From: JACVRW01 sp963728155
GTDB lineage: Bacteria; Actinomycetota; Thermoleophilia; Solirubrobacterales; Thermoleophilaceae
Assembly (NCBI GenBank): GCA_963728155.1
Contig: CAVSJF010000006.1
Coordinates: 806,001-870,000 of the forward strand
Reading direction: 5' to 3'
DNA: 64,000 nt
Positions 8,950-17,162 of the stretch are shown here, in pieces. The translations under genes and the position numbers were made by a program. How positions within the stretch are numbered: position 1 is the stretch's first letter; the number at the start of each line of letters is the position of its first letter. A model generated the notes under the pieces. It made no database searches. It was not told the DNA's origin and saw only the letters and a list, made by a program, of their open reading frames with translations.

Positions 8950-9717
8950 TCAGCCGGCCAGCGACCCGTCGACGTCGACGCGCTCGCGCAGCAGGCTGAG
9001 CTCCTCGTCGGTCGGCGGCTCGGTGGTGGGCACGTCGTCCGGGATCGCCATCGGGAAGCCGGTGGCCTCCTTCACGGCGTCGGCGGTCACTCCCTGGTGC
9101 AGGCTCCGCACCCGCATCTCGCCCTCGTCGTCGAAGTCGAACACGCCCAGTGGAGACAGCAGAAGGCGCGGGCCGCCACCCGGGAAGCCCAGCCGCTCGC
9201 GCTCGCGGGCGTCGCCCAGCGCGGAGATCAACGCCACCCGCTCCACGAACGTTCTCGCGTCGTGGCGGGGCATGATCAGGTAGTAGCCGCGGCAGTAGGT
9301 GCTCATCGTGGCCAGGGCTATCGAGCCCGGCCCGCGCAGCTTCCAGCCTCCCTCCCCGTCGGGGACTCCGAACAGGTTGAGATTGCCGCGCCGGTCGACC
9401 TGGAGGCCACCCACGAAGAACACGTCCGGCCGGCTCATGTCGTCGAACACCGTGGACTGGAACATCAGCGCCTCACCCACGATCGAGCGCGGATCGAACA
9501 GGAAGGGGTAGACCGGCGGCGGGCGGCGTCCCGCGAGGCTCTCGACACCGATGCCGAGCACGACACGCGTGTCGGGGTGAGTGGTCAGGCTGGCCATCGT
9601 CACCGCGGCTCGGGCCATGGGAAGGTTCGCCCCGACCTGGACGGTCAGGTCCTCCGGGCGCAGGTCACGCGCGAGCAGGACGGCGAAGAGCTCGTTGATC
9701 GAAGGCGGTTGGGTCAT
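8950..9717 (-). CDS. CoA-transferase family I, beta subunit (IpdB-like)
   Basis: This 255-residue protein is the B half of a family-I CoA-transferase fold. It has the N-terminal INELFAVLLARDLRPEDLT, the segment GIGVESLAGRRPPPVYPFLF and a central FFVGGLQVDRRGNLNLFG. Its best resemblance is to the IpdB/glutaconate-transferase group, members of which act as ring-opening CoA hydrolases in steroid degradation. It is the last gene of the seven-gene minus operon, and its ATG overlaps the alpha-subunit stop by one base (TGATG). The substrate is unknown. Confidence 0.8.
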   Translation of the reverse strand: MTQPPSINELFAVLLARDLRPEDLTVQVGANLPMARAAVTMASLTTHPDTRVVLGIGVESLAGRRPPPVYPFLFDPRSIVGEALMFQSTVFDDMSRPDVFFVGGLQVDRRGNLNLFGVPDGEGGWKLRGPGSIALATMSTYCRGYYLIMPRHDARTFVERVALISALGDARERERLGFPGGGPRLLLSPLGVFDFDDEGEMRVRSLHQGVTADAVKEATGFPMAIPDDVPTTEPPTDEELSLLRERVDVDGSLAG

Positions 9718-10589
9718 CAGATCAGCAGCTCCGCGATCCGCCGGATCCCGACGGCCTCGAGGTACGCGTCGTGGTCCGCGCCGAGCACGTGACGCTGCAG
9801 GTAGTCGTCGAACGCATCGCCACCGGTCTTGGCCGCCTTGACGTAGGCCTTGAGGTGGTCGACGTCGGCCACCATCGAGCCGCTCGAGTAGGGATGCGTG
9901 CCGAACGGCGCCCGGACCACGCGCGTGTCGCGCCAGTACCAGGTCCGCTCGGGAAACTCACGAATCATGTCGTTGCTCACCACCCTGTCGGTCTGCAGGA
10001 GCACCCGGTCCGCGGCGGAACCCAGGAGGCCGTCCATGTGCCCGGTGCCGACAACCTGGGCGTTGCCGTACTCGTCCGCTCGCTCGGCGAACACCAGGGC
10101 CACATCGAGGCGCAGGGCGGGCACGGCGATCAGCGGCTCGCCGGCGACGGGATCGTCGAACTCGACCAGAGCGGGGTTCAGTTGCGTGAAGGAGGTCCCC
10201 ACGCCTCCCCGCCAGGGCAGGAAGGGCAGCCCCTGTGCCGCCGCGCGCAGCCCGAGGACGCAGTGCGCCTCGTCGAGATCGCGGACCTCGACGTCGCCCG
10301 CCTCGACGGCGGCGCGGAACACGGGGCACACCCCGGCCACCGCCTCGAGCCCCACGTAGCAGCCCCACACCGTCTTGACGCATCCCGCCCCGATGAGGAG
10401 ATCGACCTCGATGCCGCCGGTGGGCGCCACCACCGTCAGGTCGCGCACCCCCCTCCTCGCCAGGGCGCGGACCAGGGCCATGGGGTGCCCCGCCGTGACC
10501 GCGCCGCCGATGCCGACGGTCATCCCGTCCTCGACCACGCCGACGGCGTCGTCGAGTGACGTCAGGACCGATCTCCGCTCGGCCGTCAT
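9717..10589 (-). CDS. CoA-transferase family I, alpha subunit (IpdA-like)
   Basis: This 290-residue partner of the beta subunit opens with TSLDDAVGVVEDGMTVGIGG. The next segments are VRALARRGVRDLTVVAPTGG and DLLIGAGCVKTVWGCYVGLE, the usual CoA-transferase alpha pattern. The C-terminal APFGTHPYSSGSMV and YLQRHVLG segments resemble IpdA proteins. Its start overlaps the PrpD-family gene as ATGA. Being co-transcribed with a 2-oxoacid dehydrogenase suggests hydrolysis or CoA exchange of a dicarboxylic or cyclic CoA ester. Confidence 0.8.
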   Translation of the reverse strand: MTAERRSVLTSLDDAVGVVEDGMTVGIGGAVTAGHPMALVRALARRGVRDLTVVAPTGGIEVDLLIGAGCVKTVWGCYVGLEAVAGVCPVFRAAVEAGDVEVRDLDEAHCVLGLRAAAQGLPFLPWRGGVGTSFTQLNPALVEFDDPVAGEPLIAVPALRLDVALVFAERADEYGNAQVVGTGHMDGLLGSAADRVLLQTDRVVSNDMIREFPERTWYWRDTRVVRAPFGTHPYSSGSMVADVDHLKAYVKAAKTGGDAFDDYLQRHVLGADHDAYLEAVGIRRIAELLI

Positions 10590-11945
10590 GCCACGGTGGC
10601 CTGGGCGAGGCTCCCCGCGTGGGGCAGCTCCGGCAGGTCGCGGATGGCGCGCTCGAGCTCGTCGAGGCCCGCGCCCTCATCCGCCATCTCCGGAGCGAGA
10701 GCCCGCGCATTGCGCTGGACGCCCTCCCAGTCCCAGCCCCAGTGGGATTCGTCGGGCACCAGCTCCTTGGTGTGCGTGTCCCCCGACGCCGTGGCGAGCT
10801 CGAGGCGCGCGCCGAGTGCCGGCAGCCCCTCGTCGGGCAGCACCTCGATGCGGTCCACCAGTTCCCGGTTGACCTCGTCCTCGAACTCGGCGAGCCCCTC
10901 CAGGGTCGCCGTCCGGTGCTTGAGCGCGATCGCGATGCAGAAGGGCGCGCTCATCAGGGTCGCACCTACGTCCGCGAACGGGCCCTCGTTCAACGTGCCG
11001 GGATAGCTGCGGTCGCTCGGGTTCAGGTAGCAGCGAACCGAGGCGATGTCCTCGACGGCGAGATCGTGCTCGTTCACCATGCCCACCGCCAGCTCCACCG
11101 GGCTCTGGTTGATGTTGCACACCGGATACGGCTTGTAGATCACGTCGAGGATCCGCCACCGTTCGCCGAGCTCCCACGACTCCTCGGCCGCGCCGCCGGA
11201 CTCCTCGCCGGCGAACGCCCGTACGAACCCGGCCGGGCCCTCGAGCCACTCCGCGGCCCCGCGGGCGCCGGACGCGGCCAGCCGGGCGGCTACGACGCCG
11301 TTGCGCGCGGCCATTCCCAGCTCCCAGCGCCACTCGGAGGTGCCCTCGATCCATGCTTGGCTGAGCCCTCCGGCAAAGCTCGCGGCGATCGCGATGGCGT
11401 CCGTCGTCCGCTGCTCGTCCAGGCCGAGCACGCGGGCCCCGGCCGCGGCCGCGCCCAAGGTGCCGTAGAGCATCGACGCGCGAAATCCGCGGGGGGTCGT
11501 GGCGGCGGAGAAGCGCTCGCCCACGGCGGCGGCTATCTCGTAGCCGGCCACCAGGGCCTCAACGAGCCGGCGCCCGTCCGCCTCCTCTCGCTCGGCTAGC
11601 GCCAGAGCGGCCGGAATCACCGCCGAGCCGCCGTGCGTCTTCGCGGCGAAATGCGTGTCGTCCTGAGCTCGGGCGTGCATCAGCACGGCATTCGCGAACG
11701 CCGCATGCTCGGCGTCGACCTTCTCGCCCAGGCAGAACAGCGTCGCCTCGGCCGGGCCATGGCCGCGCACCACGTCCCAGACCAGGGGGCCCTGCGGAGT
11801 GCGCGGCGCGGACGCAGGCGAGGTCGTGCAGGAGGTTGCAGCGCACCTTCTCCACGACCTGCGGGGGAAGGTCGTCGGCCGAGATGCCGGCCGCGAAGTA
11901 TCCGAGCGTCTGGCCCGCCGTCGGGCTTTGCACGTTGGTCGCCAT
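10586..11945 (-). CDS. MmgE/PrpD family protein, frameshifted
   Basis: This protein belongs to the MmgE/PrpD fold, whose known members dehydrate 2-methylcitrate or decarboxylate cis-aconitate. The ATG at 11945 opens with MATNVQSPTAGQTLGYFAAG and reads to about base 11800. There a one-base shift moves reading to the frame that continues GPLVWDVVRGHGPAEATLF to the stop. Family features include THGGSAVIPAALALAE, GYEIAAAVGERFSAA and the region YKPYPVCNINQSPVELAVG. Repaired length is about 452 residues, normal for the family. The start overlaps the E2 gene end region, consistent with an operon. Confidence 0.8.
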
Positions 11946-11946
11946 G

Positions 11947-12681
11947 TCAGGTCGCCAGTCCTTCCGTTGCGAAGATCTCGTCGGGTTTGCCGAGCGCCTT
12001 CTCGATGTCGGTGAGGAAGACCGCGCCCTCGGCGCCGGTGAGCACGCGGTGGTCGCATCCGAGGGTGAGCCGGACGTTGCGCCTATCCCCCGGGGCGCCG
12101 ATGGCCGCCCCGACGCCAAGGATCGCCGCCTGTGGGGGGTTGATGATCGGGTCGAAGTCCTCGATCCCGAACATGCCGAGGTTCGAGACCGTGAAAGTGG
12201 CGTCCGCGAGGATCTCCCGTCCCAGGCGCCGGCGGGCCGCCAGGTCGGCGGCCTCCCGGGCGGCGGCGCTGATCGCCGCCACATCCTTCTCATCGGCGTC
12301 GTAGATCGCCGGGGCCACCAGGCCGCCTTCGACGGCGATGGCTATGCCCACGTTCACACGCGGATGCACGATCACCGAGCCGTCGCTGAACGAGGCGTTG
12401 ACCTCGGGGTGGGCCCGCAGCGCGACGGCGGCCGCCCGCACGATCGCGTCGTTGACCGTCGGTACGCGCTCTCCGCCCGCCGCCTCGCGCAGAGCGGCGC
12501 GATGCTCGAGCAGCTCGGTCACGTCGGCCGTGACGCGCAGGTAGAAGCACGGGACGCTCGTCGCCTCCACCATTCGCCGCGCCATCGCCCGGCGCATCAG
12601 CGACTGCCGCTGGGGCTCCGCGTCTCCCTTGCCGGGCTGCACGGTCGCCGCGTCGCCCGCCGAGGGGTCCTGCGCGGTCAC
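11947..12681 (-). CDS. 2-oxoacid dehydrogenase E2 acyltransferase, catalytic domain only
   Basis: This 244-residue protein is only the catalytic core of a dihydrolipoamide acyltransferase. The end motif LGCDHRVLTGAEGAVFL holds the active-site His in DHRV. The FTVSNLGMFGIEDFDPIINPPQ stretch, given here in two parts (FTVSNLGMFGIE at about 176-187, then DFDPIINPPQ), is the conserved trimer-core segment. There is no lipoyl domain and no clear E1/E3-binding domain; residues 1-30 are a polar linker. The lipoyl domain is encoded as the next gene upstream. The GTG start at 12681 lies just after the lipoyl gene stop. Such a split E2 is unusual. Confidence 0.85.
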   Translation of the reverse strand: MTAQDPSAGDAATVQPGKGDAEPQRQSLMRRAMARRMVEATSVPCFYLRVTADVTELLEHRAALREAAGGERVPTVNDAIVRAAAVALRAHPEVNASFSDGSVIVHPRVNVGIAIAVEGGLVAPAIYDADEKDVAAISAAAREAADLAARRRLGREILADATFTVSNLGMFGIEDFDPIINPPQAAILGVGAAIGAPGDRRNVRLTLGCDHRVLTGAEGAVFLTDIEKALGKPDEIFATEGLAT

Positions 12682-12682
12682 C

Positions 12683-12919
12683 TCACGACGCCTCGAGGAT
12701 GACGAAGACCTGGTCGACGGGGACGATGTCGCCCTCGGACACGAGGATCTCCTGCACGACGCCGTCCTGTGGCGCCTCGAGGTCCTCGTTCGCCTTGTCG
12801 GTCGCCATCTCGAGCAGCGGATCGCCCTTCTTCACGGTCGCTCCGGGCTGCACTGAGATCTCCACCACCTCGACCTCCTCGGTATCGCCCGGATCGGGGA
12901 TCTTGACCTCCACGCGCAT
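12683..12919 (-). CDS. Free-standing lipoyl (biotinyl-lipoyl) carrier protein
   Basis: This 78-residue protein is a single lipoyl domain. The lipoate-bearing lysine is Lys42 in EMATDKANEDLEAP, and the flanking VQPGATVKKGDPLL and GVVQEILVSEGDIVPV fit the two-fold barrel. The start at 12919 has AGGAGG about seven bases upstream. It lies between the E1-beta gene and the E2 catalytic gene, so it is probably the swinging arm of that complex carried on a separate polypeptide. It could also be attacked by a shared E3; no E3 gene is in the window. Confidence 0.87.
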   Translation of the reverse strand: MRVEVKIPDPGDTEEVEVVEISVQPGATVKKGDPLLEMATDKANEDLEAPQDGVVQEILVSEGDIVPVDQVFVILEAS

Positions 12920-12921
12920 GC

Positions 12922-13929
12922 TCAGTCCTCCTTCATCATCACTTTGCGGACAGCTTCGACCACGTCGTCGACGCCAGGGGCGCGCGCTTCGGCGAGCGGG
13001 ACCGGCGTCGGCACGTTCACGAACGGCGAGGCGACCCGCACCGGCGGCGCCTTCAGATCGCCGAGGCACTGTTCGGCCGCGACCGCGACCACCTCGGAAC
13101 CCACGCTGAACCCCGCCGTCGCCTCGTGGGCGGTCACGAGGCGGCCCGTACGCCGGACCGAATCGACGATCGTGTCGGTGTCGAGCGGCGAAAGGGTCCG
13201 CGGATCCACCACCTCGACCGAGATGCCGTCCTCTTCCTCGAGCCGCTCGGCGGCTTCGAGCGAACGATCCACCAGCCGGCCGATGGCAACCACGGTCACG
13301 TCCGTGCCCGAGCGCCGCACCTCGGCCACGCCGAGCGGCACCAGGTGGTCGACGTCGACCGGGACCTCACGCCGGGCGGGGAGCAGGCCGAGCGTCTCGA
13401 TCACGAGCACCGGATCGTCGTCGCGGACCGCCGACTTGAGCAGTCCCTTCGCGTCGAACGCGTTGGACGGCATCACCACCTTCAGGCCGGGCACCGAGCA
13501 GAACCAAGCCTCGAAGTTCTGCGAGTGCTGGGCGCCGTTGGGCCCGCCCGCGCCGGCCATCGTGCGGATGACAAGCGGCATGGAGGCGCCCGAGAAGTAA
13601 CGGTACTTGGCGGCCTGGTTGATGATCTGGTCCATCGCCAGCATCACGAAGTCGAAGAACATGATCTCGACGATGGGGCGCAGGCCCACGGCCGCGCCGC
13701 CCACGCCCAAACCGGCGATCACCGCCTCGCTGATGGGCGTGTCGCGCACCCGCTGCTCGCCGAACTTGTCGAGCAGCCCGCGCGTGACGCCGTAGGGGCC
13801 GCCGGGGCGCCCGACGTCCTCGCCCACGAGAACGACGCGCTCGTCGCGCTCCATCTCCTCGTGCAGGGCCTGGTTTACGCCCTGCCAGAACTTGAGCGAG
13901 CGCGTGGTGGGGTCGGTGGCGGTGCTCAT
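12922..13929 (-). CDS. 2-oxoacid dehydrogenase E1 component, beta subunit
   Basis: This 335-residue transketolase-like subunit of an E1 (pyruvate / acetoin / branched-chain type) has VVLVGEDVGRPGGPYGVTRG, the RVRDTPISEAVIAGLGVGGA segment and the conserved RTMAGAGGPNGAQHSQNFEAW loop (residues about 126-146, split here as RTMAGAGGPNGAQ and HSQNFEAW). The C-terminal TAHEATAGFSVGSEV is typical. Its ATG overlaps the alpha-subunit stop (ATGA). Together with the alpha subunit it decarboxylates a 2-oxo acid, or cleaves an alpha-hydroxyketone, using thiamine diphosphate. The exact substrate cannot be told. Confidence 0.9.
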   Translation of the reverse strand: MSTATDPTTRSLKFWQGVNQALHEEMERDERVVLVGEDVGRPGGPYGVTRGLLDKFGEQRVRDTPISEAVIAGLGVGGAAVGLRPIVEIMFFDFVMLAMDQIINQAAKYRYFSGASMPLVIRTMAGAGGPNGAQHSQNFEAWFCSVPGLKVVMPSNAFDAKGLLKSAVRDDDPVLVIETLGLLPARREVPVDVDHLVPLGVAEVRRSGTDVTVVAIGRLVDRSLEAAERLEEEDGISVEVVDPRTLSPLDTDTIVDSVRRTGRLVTAHEATAGFSVGSEVVAVAAEQCLGDLKAPPVRVASPFVNVPTPVPLAEARAPGVDDVVEAVRKVMMKED

Positions 13930-14894
13930 GCCGTTGCGTAGTGGTCGATGGCCAGCGAGTCGGGGCCCGCGAGGTCGCTTTCGAGGGCGAACTCGAGCGC
14001 GCGCTCGATCTCCTCCTCCACCTCGGCGTCCGCCGCGTCGGCCTCCGCCGAGTCGATCCGATCGCGCGCGATGGTGAGCGCGTCGCGCCCGCGCCATTCC
14101 TCCACTTCCTCCTCCTTGCGGTAGGCCGCCTTGTCCCCGGCGTAGTGGCCGAACCAGCGGTAGGTGACCGCCTCGATGATCGTCGGGCCGCTTCCGGCGC
14201 GCGCCCGGGCCACGGCGTCGGCCATGGCCTCCGAGACCTCGTCGACATCGTTGCCGTTGATCCGAATCCCGGGCACGTCGTAGCCCTCGCCGCGCCGCCA
14301 GATCTCGCCCGCGACGTGTATCGCCTGGGGCGTGAGCTCCACGTACTGGTTGTTCTCGCACAACATGATGAGCGGAAGTCGCCACAGCGACGCCGTGTTG
14401 AGGGCTTCGCCGAACACACCGCACGCCGCCGCGCCCTCGCCGAAGAAGCACACCGCCACGTCGTCGCGCCCCTCGGTCTGCAGGCCGTAGGCGGCCCCGG
14501 TGGCGATCGGGATGCCGCCCCCGACGATGCCGTTGGTGCCGAGGATCCCGAGGTCCGGCACGACCAGGTGCATCGAGCCGCCCCGGCCGCGCGAGTAGCC
14601 GGTCGAGCGGCCCAACAGCTCGGCCATCATCCGGTCGGGAGCGGCGCCCTTGGCCAGGCAGTGGTGGTGCCCCCGGTGAGTGGACAGGATCACGTCGCTC
14701 TGGCGAAGGGCCCAGAGCGCCCCTACGGCGACGGCCTCCTGGCCGATGGACAGATGCAAAGGACCGGGAACGTTGCCGGCGTCGAACTGCTCATGGACGG
14801 TCTCCTCGAAGCGCCGGCTCAGGCGCATGAGGCGGTACCGCCCGCGCTTGTCGTCGGGGTCCCTGGATGTCTCGGAGTGGGGCATGCGGCGCAT
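13926..14894 (-). CDS. 2-oxoacid dehydrogenase E1 component, alpha subunit
   Basis: This 322-residue thiamine-diphosphate-binding subunit carries the cofactor motif from FFGEGAAACGVFGEALN to LCENNQY, plus GRGGSMHLVVPDLGILG and the histidine-containing THRGHHHCLAKG. An alternative start nine bases downstream (14885) would give 319 residues; the first ATG is preceded by GGGAG. It is the first gene of the operon that runs through E1-beta, the lipoyl protein, E2, PrpD and the two CoA-transferase subunits. The promoter must lie in the 72 bases shared with the divergent TetR gene, over a perfect palindrome, so TetR control is very likely. Confidence 0.9.
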   Translation of the reverse strand: MRRMPHSETSRDPDDKRGRYRLMRLSRRFEETVHEQFDAGNVPGPLHLSIGQEAVAVGALWALRQSDVILSTHRGHHHCLAKGAAPDRMMAELLGRSTGYSRGRGGSMHLVVPDLGILGTNGIVGGGIPIATGAAYGLQTEGRDDVAVCFFGEGAAACGVFGEALNTASLWRLPLIMLCENNQYVELTPQAIHVAGEIWRRGEGYDVPGIRINGNDVDEVSEAMADAVARARAGSGPTIIEAVTYRWFGHYAGDKAAYRKEEEVEEWRGRDALTIARDRIDSAEADAADAEVEEEIERALEFALESDLAGPDSLAIDHYATA

Positions 14895-14902
14895 CCTAGC
14901 TC

Positions 14903-14928
14903 TTCTCCCTACCAATTGGTAGGGAGAA
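14903..14928. promoter_or_regulatory. Perfect 26-bp palindrome, probable TetR operator
   Basis: Both arms of 13 bases are exactly complementary; the centre reads CCTACCAATTGGTAGG. It sits between the divergent E1-alpha gene (start 14894) and the TetR gene (start 14967), only eight bases from the E1-alpha start. This placement is typical of an autoregulated TetR repressor that also controls the neighbouring operon. I saw no second copy in the window. Confidence 0.8.
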
Positions 14929-14939
14929 TTGAGAGAGCA

Positions 14940-14960
14940 GTCGCGATAGCGTTTCGCGAC
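14940..14960. promoter_or_regulatory. Second inverted repeat upstream of tetR
   Basis: GTCGCGA and TCGCGAC are exact 7-base inverted arms separated by seven bases, ending six bases before the TetR start codon. It could be a second binding site or a hairpin in the leader that affects translation. Its sequence is unlike the 26-bp operator. Confidence 0.4.
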
Positions 14961-14966
14961 CAACCC

Positions 14967-15578
14967 ATGGCGAACCGGAGCACAGGCAACGGCGGGGGAC
15001 GCGACGCGGCATCCCCCCTGCGTGCGGACATCATCACCGCGGCCACGCGCGTGTTCAGCGAGCGCGGGTACCACGGCGCCTCCATGGACGACGTGGCCGA
15101 CGCGCTCGGCATGCGAAAGGCGAGCCTCTACCACCACATCCGTAAGAAGGAGGACCTGCTCTTCGCGATCCACGAGCAGCTCATCGACGAGCTGATCGAG
15201 GAGACCGAGCGCGTCTGCTCCTCGGAGGGAACGCCCTCCGAGAAGCTCCACGACGTCCTCCTGCTCACGATGCGCTTCATCGCCCGCAACAAGGACGGGG
15301 TCACGGTCTTCCTGCAGGAGCGCCGCGCGGTGGGTGGGGAACGCTGGGAGTCGCTGGTCGCCAAGCGCGACCGCTACGAGCGCATGGTCAGCCGGATCAT
15401 CGCCGACGGCATGGCGGGCGGCGACTTCGTCGACCTGCCGCCCGACATCGCCGCCCGTGGCGTCCTCGCGATGGCCAACTGGGGGTACACCTGGTTCCAG
15501 CCCACCGGCCGGCTCACCGCCGAGGAGGTCGCCGAGACGTTCGCGGCGATCGTGCTCTGCGGGCTCGAGCGTCGCTGA
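14967..15578 (+). CDS. TetR family transcriptional regulator (KstR2-like C-terminal half)
   Basis: This 203-residue repressor has an N-terminal helix-turn-helix at about residues 20-66, including AATRVFSERGYHGASMDDVA and the recognition helix MRKASLYHHI. The ligand-binding half contains AMANWGYTWFQPTGRLTAEE. That aromatic-rich pattern is seen in KstR2-like regulators, which respond to CoA-thioester intermediates. It is transcribed away from the dehydrogenase/CoA-transferase operon with a palindromic operator between them. An acyl-CoA made by the pathway is the likely inducer; this is inference. Confidence 0.87.
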   Translation: MANRSTGNGGGRDAASPLRADIITAATRVFSERGYHGASMDDVADALGMRKASLYHHIRKKEDLLFAIHEQLIDELIEETERVCSSEGTPSEKLHDVLLLTMRFIARNKDGVTVFLQERRAVGGERWESLVAKRDRYERMVSRIIADGMAGGDFVDLPPDIAARGVLAMANWGYTWFQPTGRLTAEEVAETFAAIVLCGLERR

Positions 15579-15583
15579 CACGG

Positions 15584-17146
15584 CTAGCCGCCGGCATTCT
15601 CCAGCCGCTTGCGCAGCACGTCCTTTCGCACCTTGCCGATCGAGGTCTTCGGCAACTCGTCCTCGAAGGCCAGCACGGTGGGGACCTTGAAGCGCGCCAG
15701 CAGCCGGGAGCAGTGCTCGCGCAGGTCCTCCTCCGAGGGTGGGGTGTCGTCGGCACAAACGATGACGGCGGCCACGGCCTCGTCGCGAATCGGGTCGGGG
15801 ACACCGACCACCGCGGCCTCGGCCACCGCCGGATGCTCCAGCAGGGCCGCCTCCACCTCGAGGGCCGACACGTTCTCGCCCGCACGCTTGATCATGTCCT
15901 TCTTGCGGTCGAAGAAGTAGAGGTAGCCGGCTTCATCCGCGTACGCGTTGTCGCCGGTGTGCAGCCGGCCATCCCGCATCGCCTCGGCGGTCGCGGCATC
16001 GTCGTTGAAGTAGCCGAGCATGATGGTCCGGCCCGGCGTTCCCTCGACCACGATCTCGCCGACATCGCCCTGCGGCACCTCCCGCCCCTCCTCGTCGAGT
16101 AGCAGAACGGCCCGACCGGGTGCCGGGAGGCCGACCGACGGCCAGCGGCGCGGGCCCACGACGGGCGAGACCGTGATCAGCGTCATCGCCTCGGACAGCC
16201 CGTACCCGTTGATCAGCGACACGCCGAAGCGATTCTCGAATTCCTCCTTCTCGCCATCGGTCACGTTGATGGCGTAGAACAGCCGCCTGATCGCGTGGTC
16301 CTGCTCGTCCCGATCGACGGGCTGCGCCAGCAGCGTGCGGAGCTGCATCGCGACGATGGCCGTCTGCGTGGCTTCGTGCTTGCGAAGCTGGCTCCAGAAC
16401 TTCGACGCGCGGAACTCCTGCAGGAGGATCAGCGTGCCACCCACCGTCATCGCGGCCAGTGCGGACATGGCCTGCGCGTTGACGTGGAAGAGCGGCAGCG
16501 CCGTAAAGCACCGCTCGCCCTCCTCCAGCCACAGGCACTCGACCGCGTGCCGCCCGGCCCTCAGGCAGTTACCGTGCGAGAGCATCACGGCCTTGGGCTT
16601 GCGCGTCGTGCCCGACGTGAAGATGAGCTCCGCGAGATCCTCGGGGCCCACCGGGGCCGGCGGCGGGGGCTCGCCGGCGGGGGCCAGGTCCGCGAAGCCG
16701 CGCCGTCCCTCCACGGAGCCGCAGGCCACCACGATCTCGGCGTCGACGCCGGTGGCCGTCACCGCCTCGGCCACCACGTCGTGGAACATCGGCTCGGTGA
16801 TCACGAGCGATGCTCCGGCGAACCCGACGACGTGCTCGATCTCGCCCACGGAGTTGGCGATGTTGGAGGGCACGAATACCGCGCCGCGATGGGCCGTCGC
16901 GAACCACGCGACCATCATCTCCGGGCTGTTGCGCATGTGGATCACGACGCGATCGCCCACGCCCACTCCGGCGTCCGCGAGCCCGCCCGCGCAGCGTGAG
17001 ACGCGCTCGGCGAACTCGCGGTAGGTGAGCTCGGACACGTCGCCCTCCGCGGACTCGAAGACCAACAGCGTCGCGTCGCCGAAGTCGGCGACGCGCTCCT
17101 CGAGCAGGTCGATCATCGTGCGCTGGCCGGTGGGGTGAAGTGTCAC
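15584..17146 (-). CDS. AMP-dependent acyl-CoA ligase (CaiC-like)
   Basis: This 520-residue ligase shows the P-loop-like FTSGTTRKPKAVML at residues 176-189, the LINGYGLSEAMTL segment, the hinge YLYFFDRKKDMIKRAGEN and the C-terminal catalytic-lysine motif LPKTSIGKVRKD. It activates a carboxylic acid to its CoA ester; the pattern is closest to crotonobetaine/carnitine-CoA ligase relatives. The GTG at 17146 was chosen because AGGAGG lies five bases upstream; an internal ATG at 17116 is possible. It is the last gene of the minus operon that begins at 22925 and stops just after the TetR stop, in convergent orientation. Confidence 0.87.
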   Translation of the reverse strand: MTLHPTGQRTMIDLLEERVADFGDATLLVFESAEGDVSELTYREFAERVSRCAGGLADAGVGVGDRVVIHMRNSPEMMVAWFATAHRGAVFVPSNIANSVGEIEHVVGFAGASLVITEPMFHDVVAEAVTATGVDAEIVVACGSVEGRRGFADLAPAGEPPPPAPVGPEDLAELIFTSGTTRKPKAVMLSHGNCLRAGRHAVECLWLEEGERCFTALPLFHVNAQAMSALAAMTVGGTLILLQEFRASKFWSQLRKHEATQTAIVAMQLRTLLAQPVDRDEQDHAIRRLFYAINVTDGEKEEFENRFGVSLINGYGLSEAMTLITVSPVVGPRRWPSVGLPAPGRAVLLLDEEGREVPQGDVGEIVVEGTPGRTIMLGYFNDDAATAEAMRDGRLHTGDNAYADEAGYLYFFDRKKDMIKRAGENVSALEVEAALLEHPAVAEAAVVGVPDPIRDEAVAAVIVCADDTPPSEEDLREHCSRLLARFKVPTVLAFEDELPKTSIGKVRKDVLRKRLENAGG

Positions 17147-17162
17147 ATCGCCTCCTCGAAGG

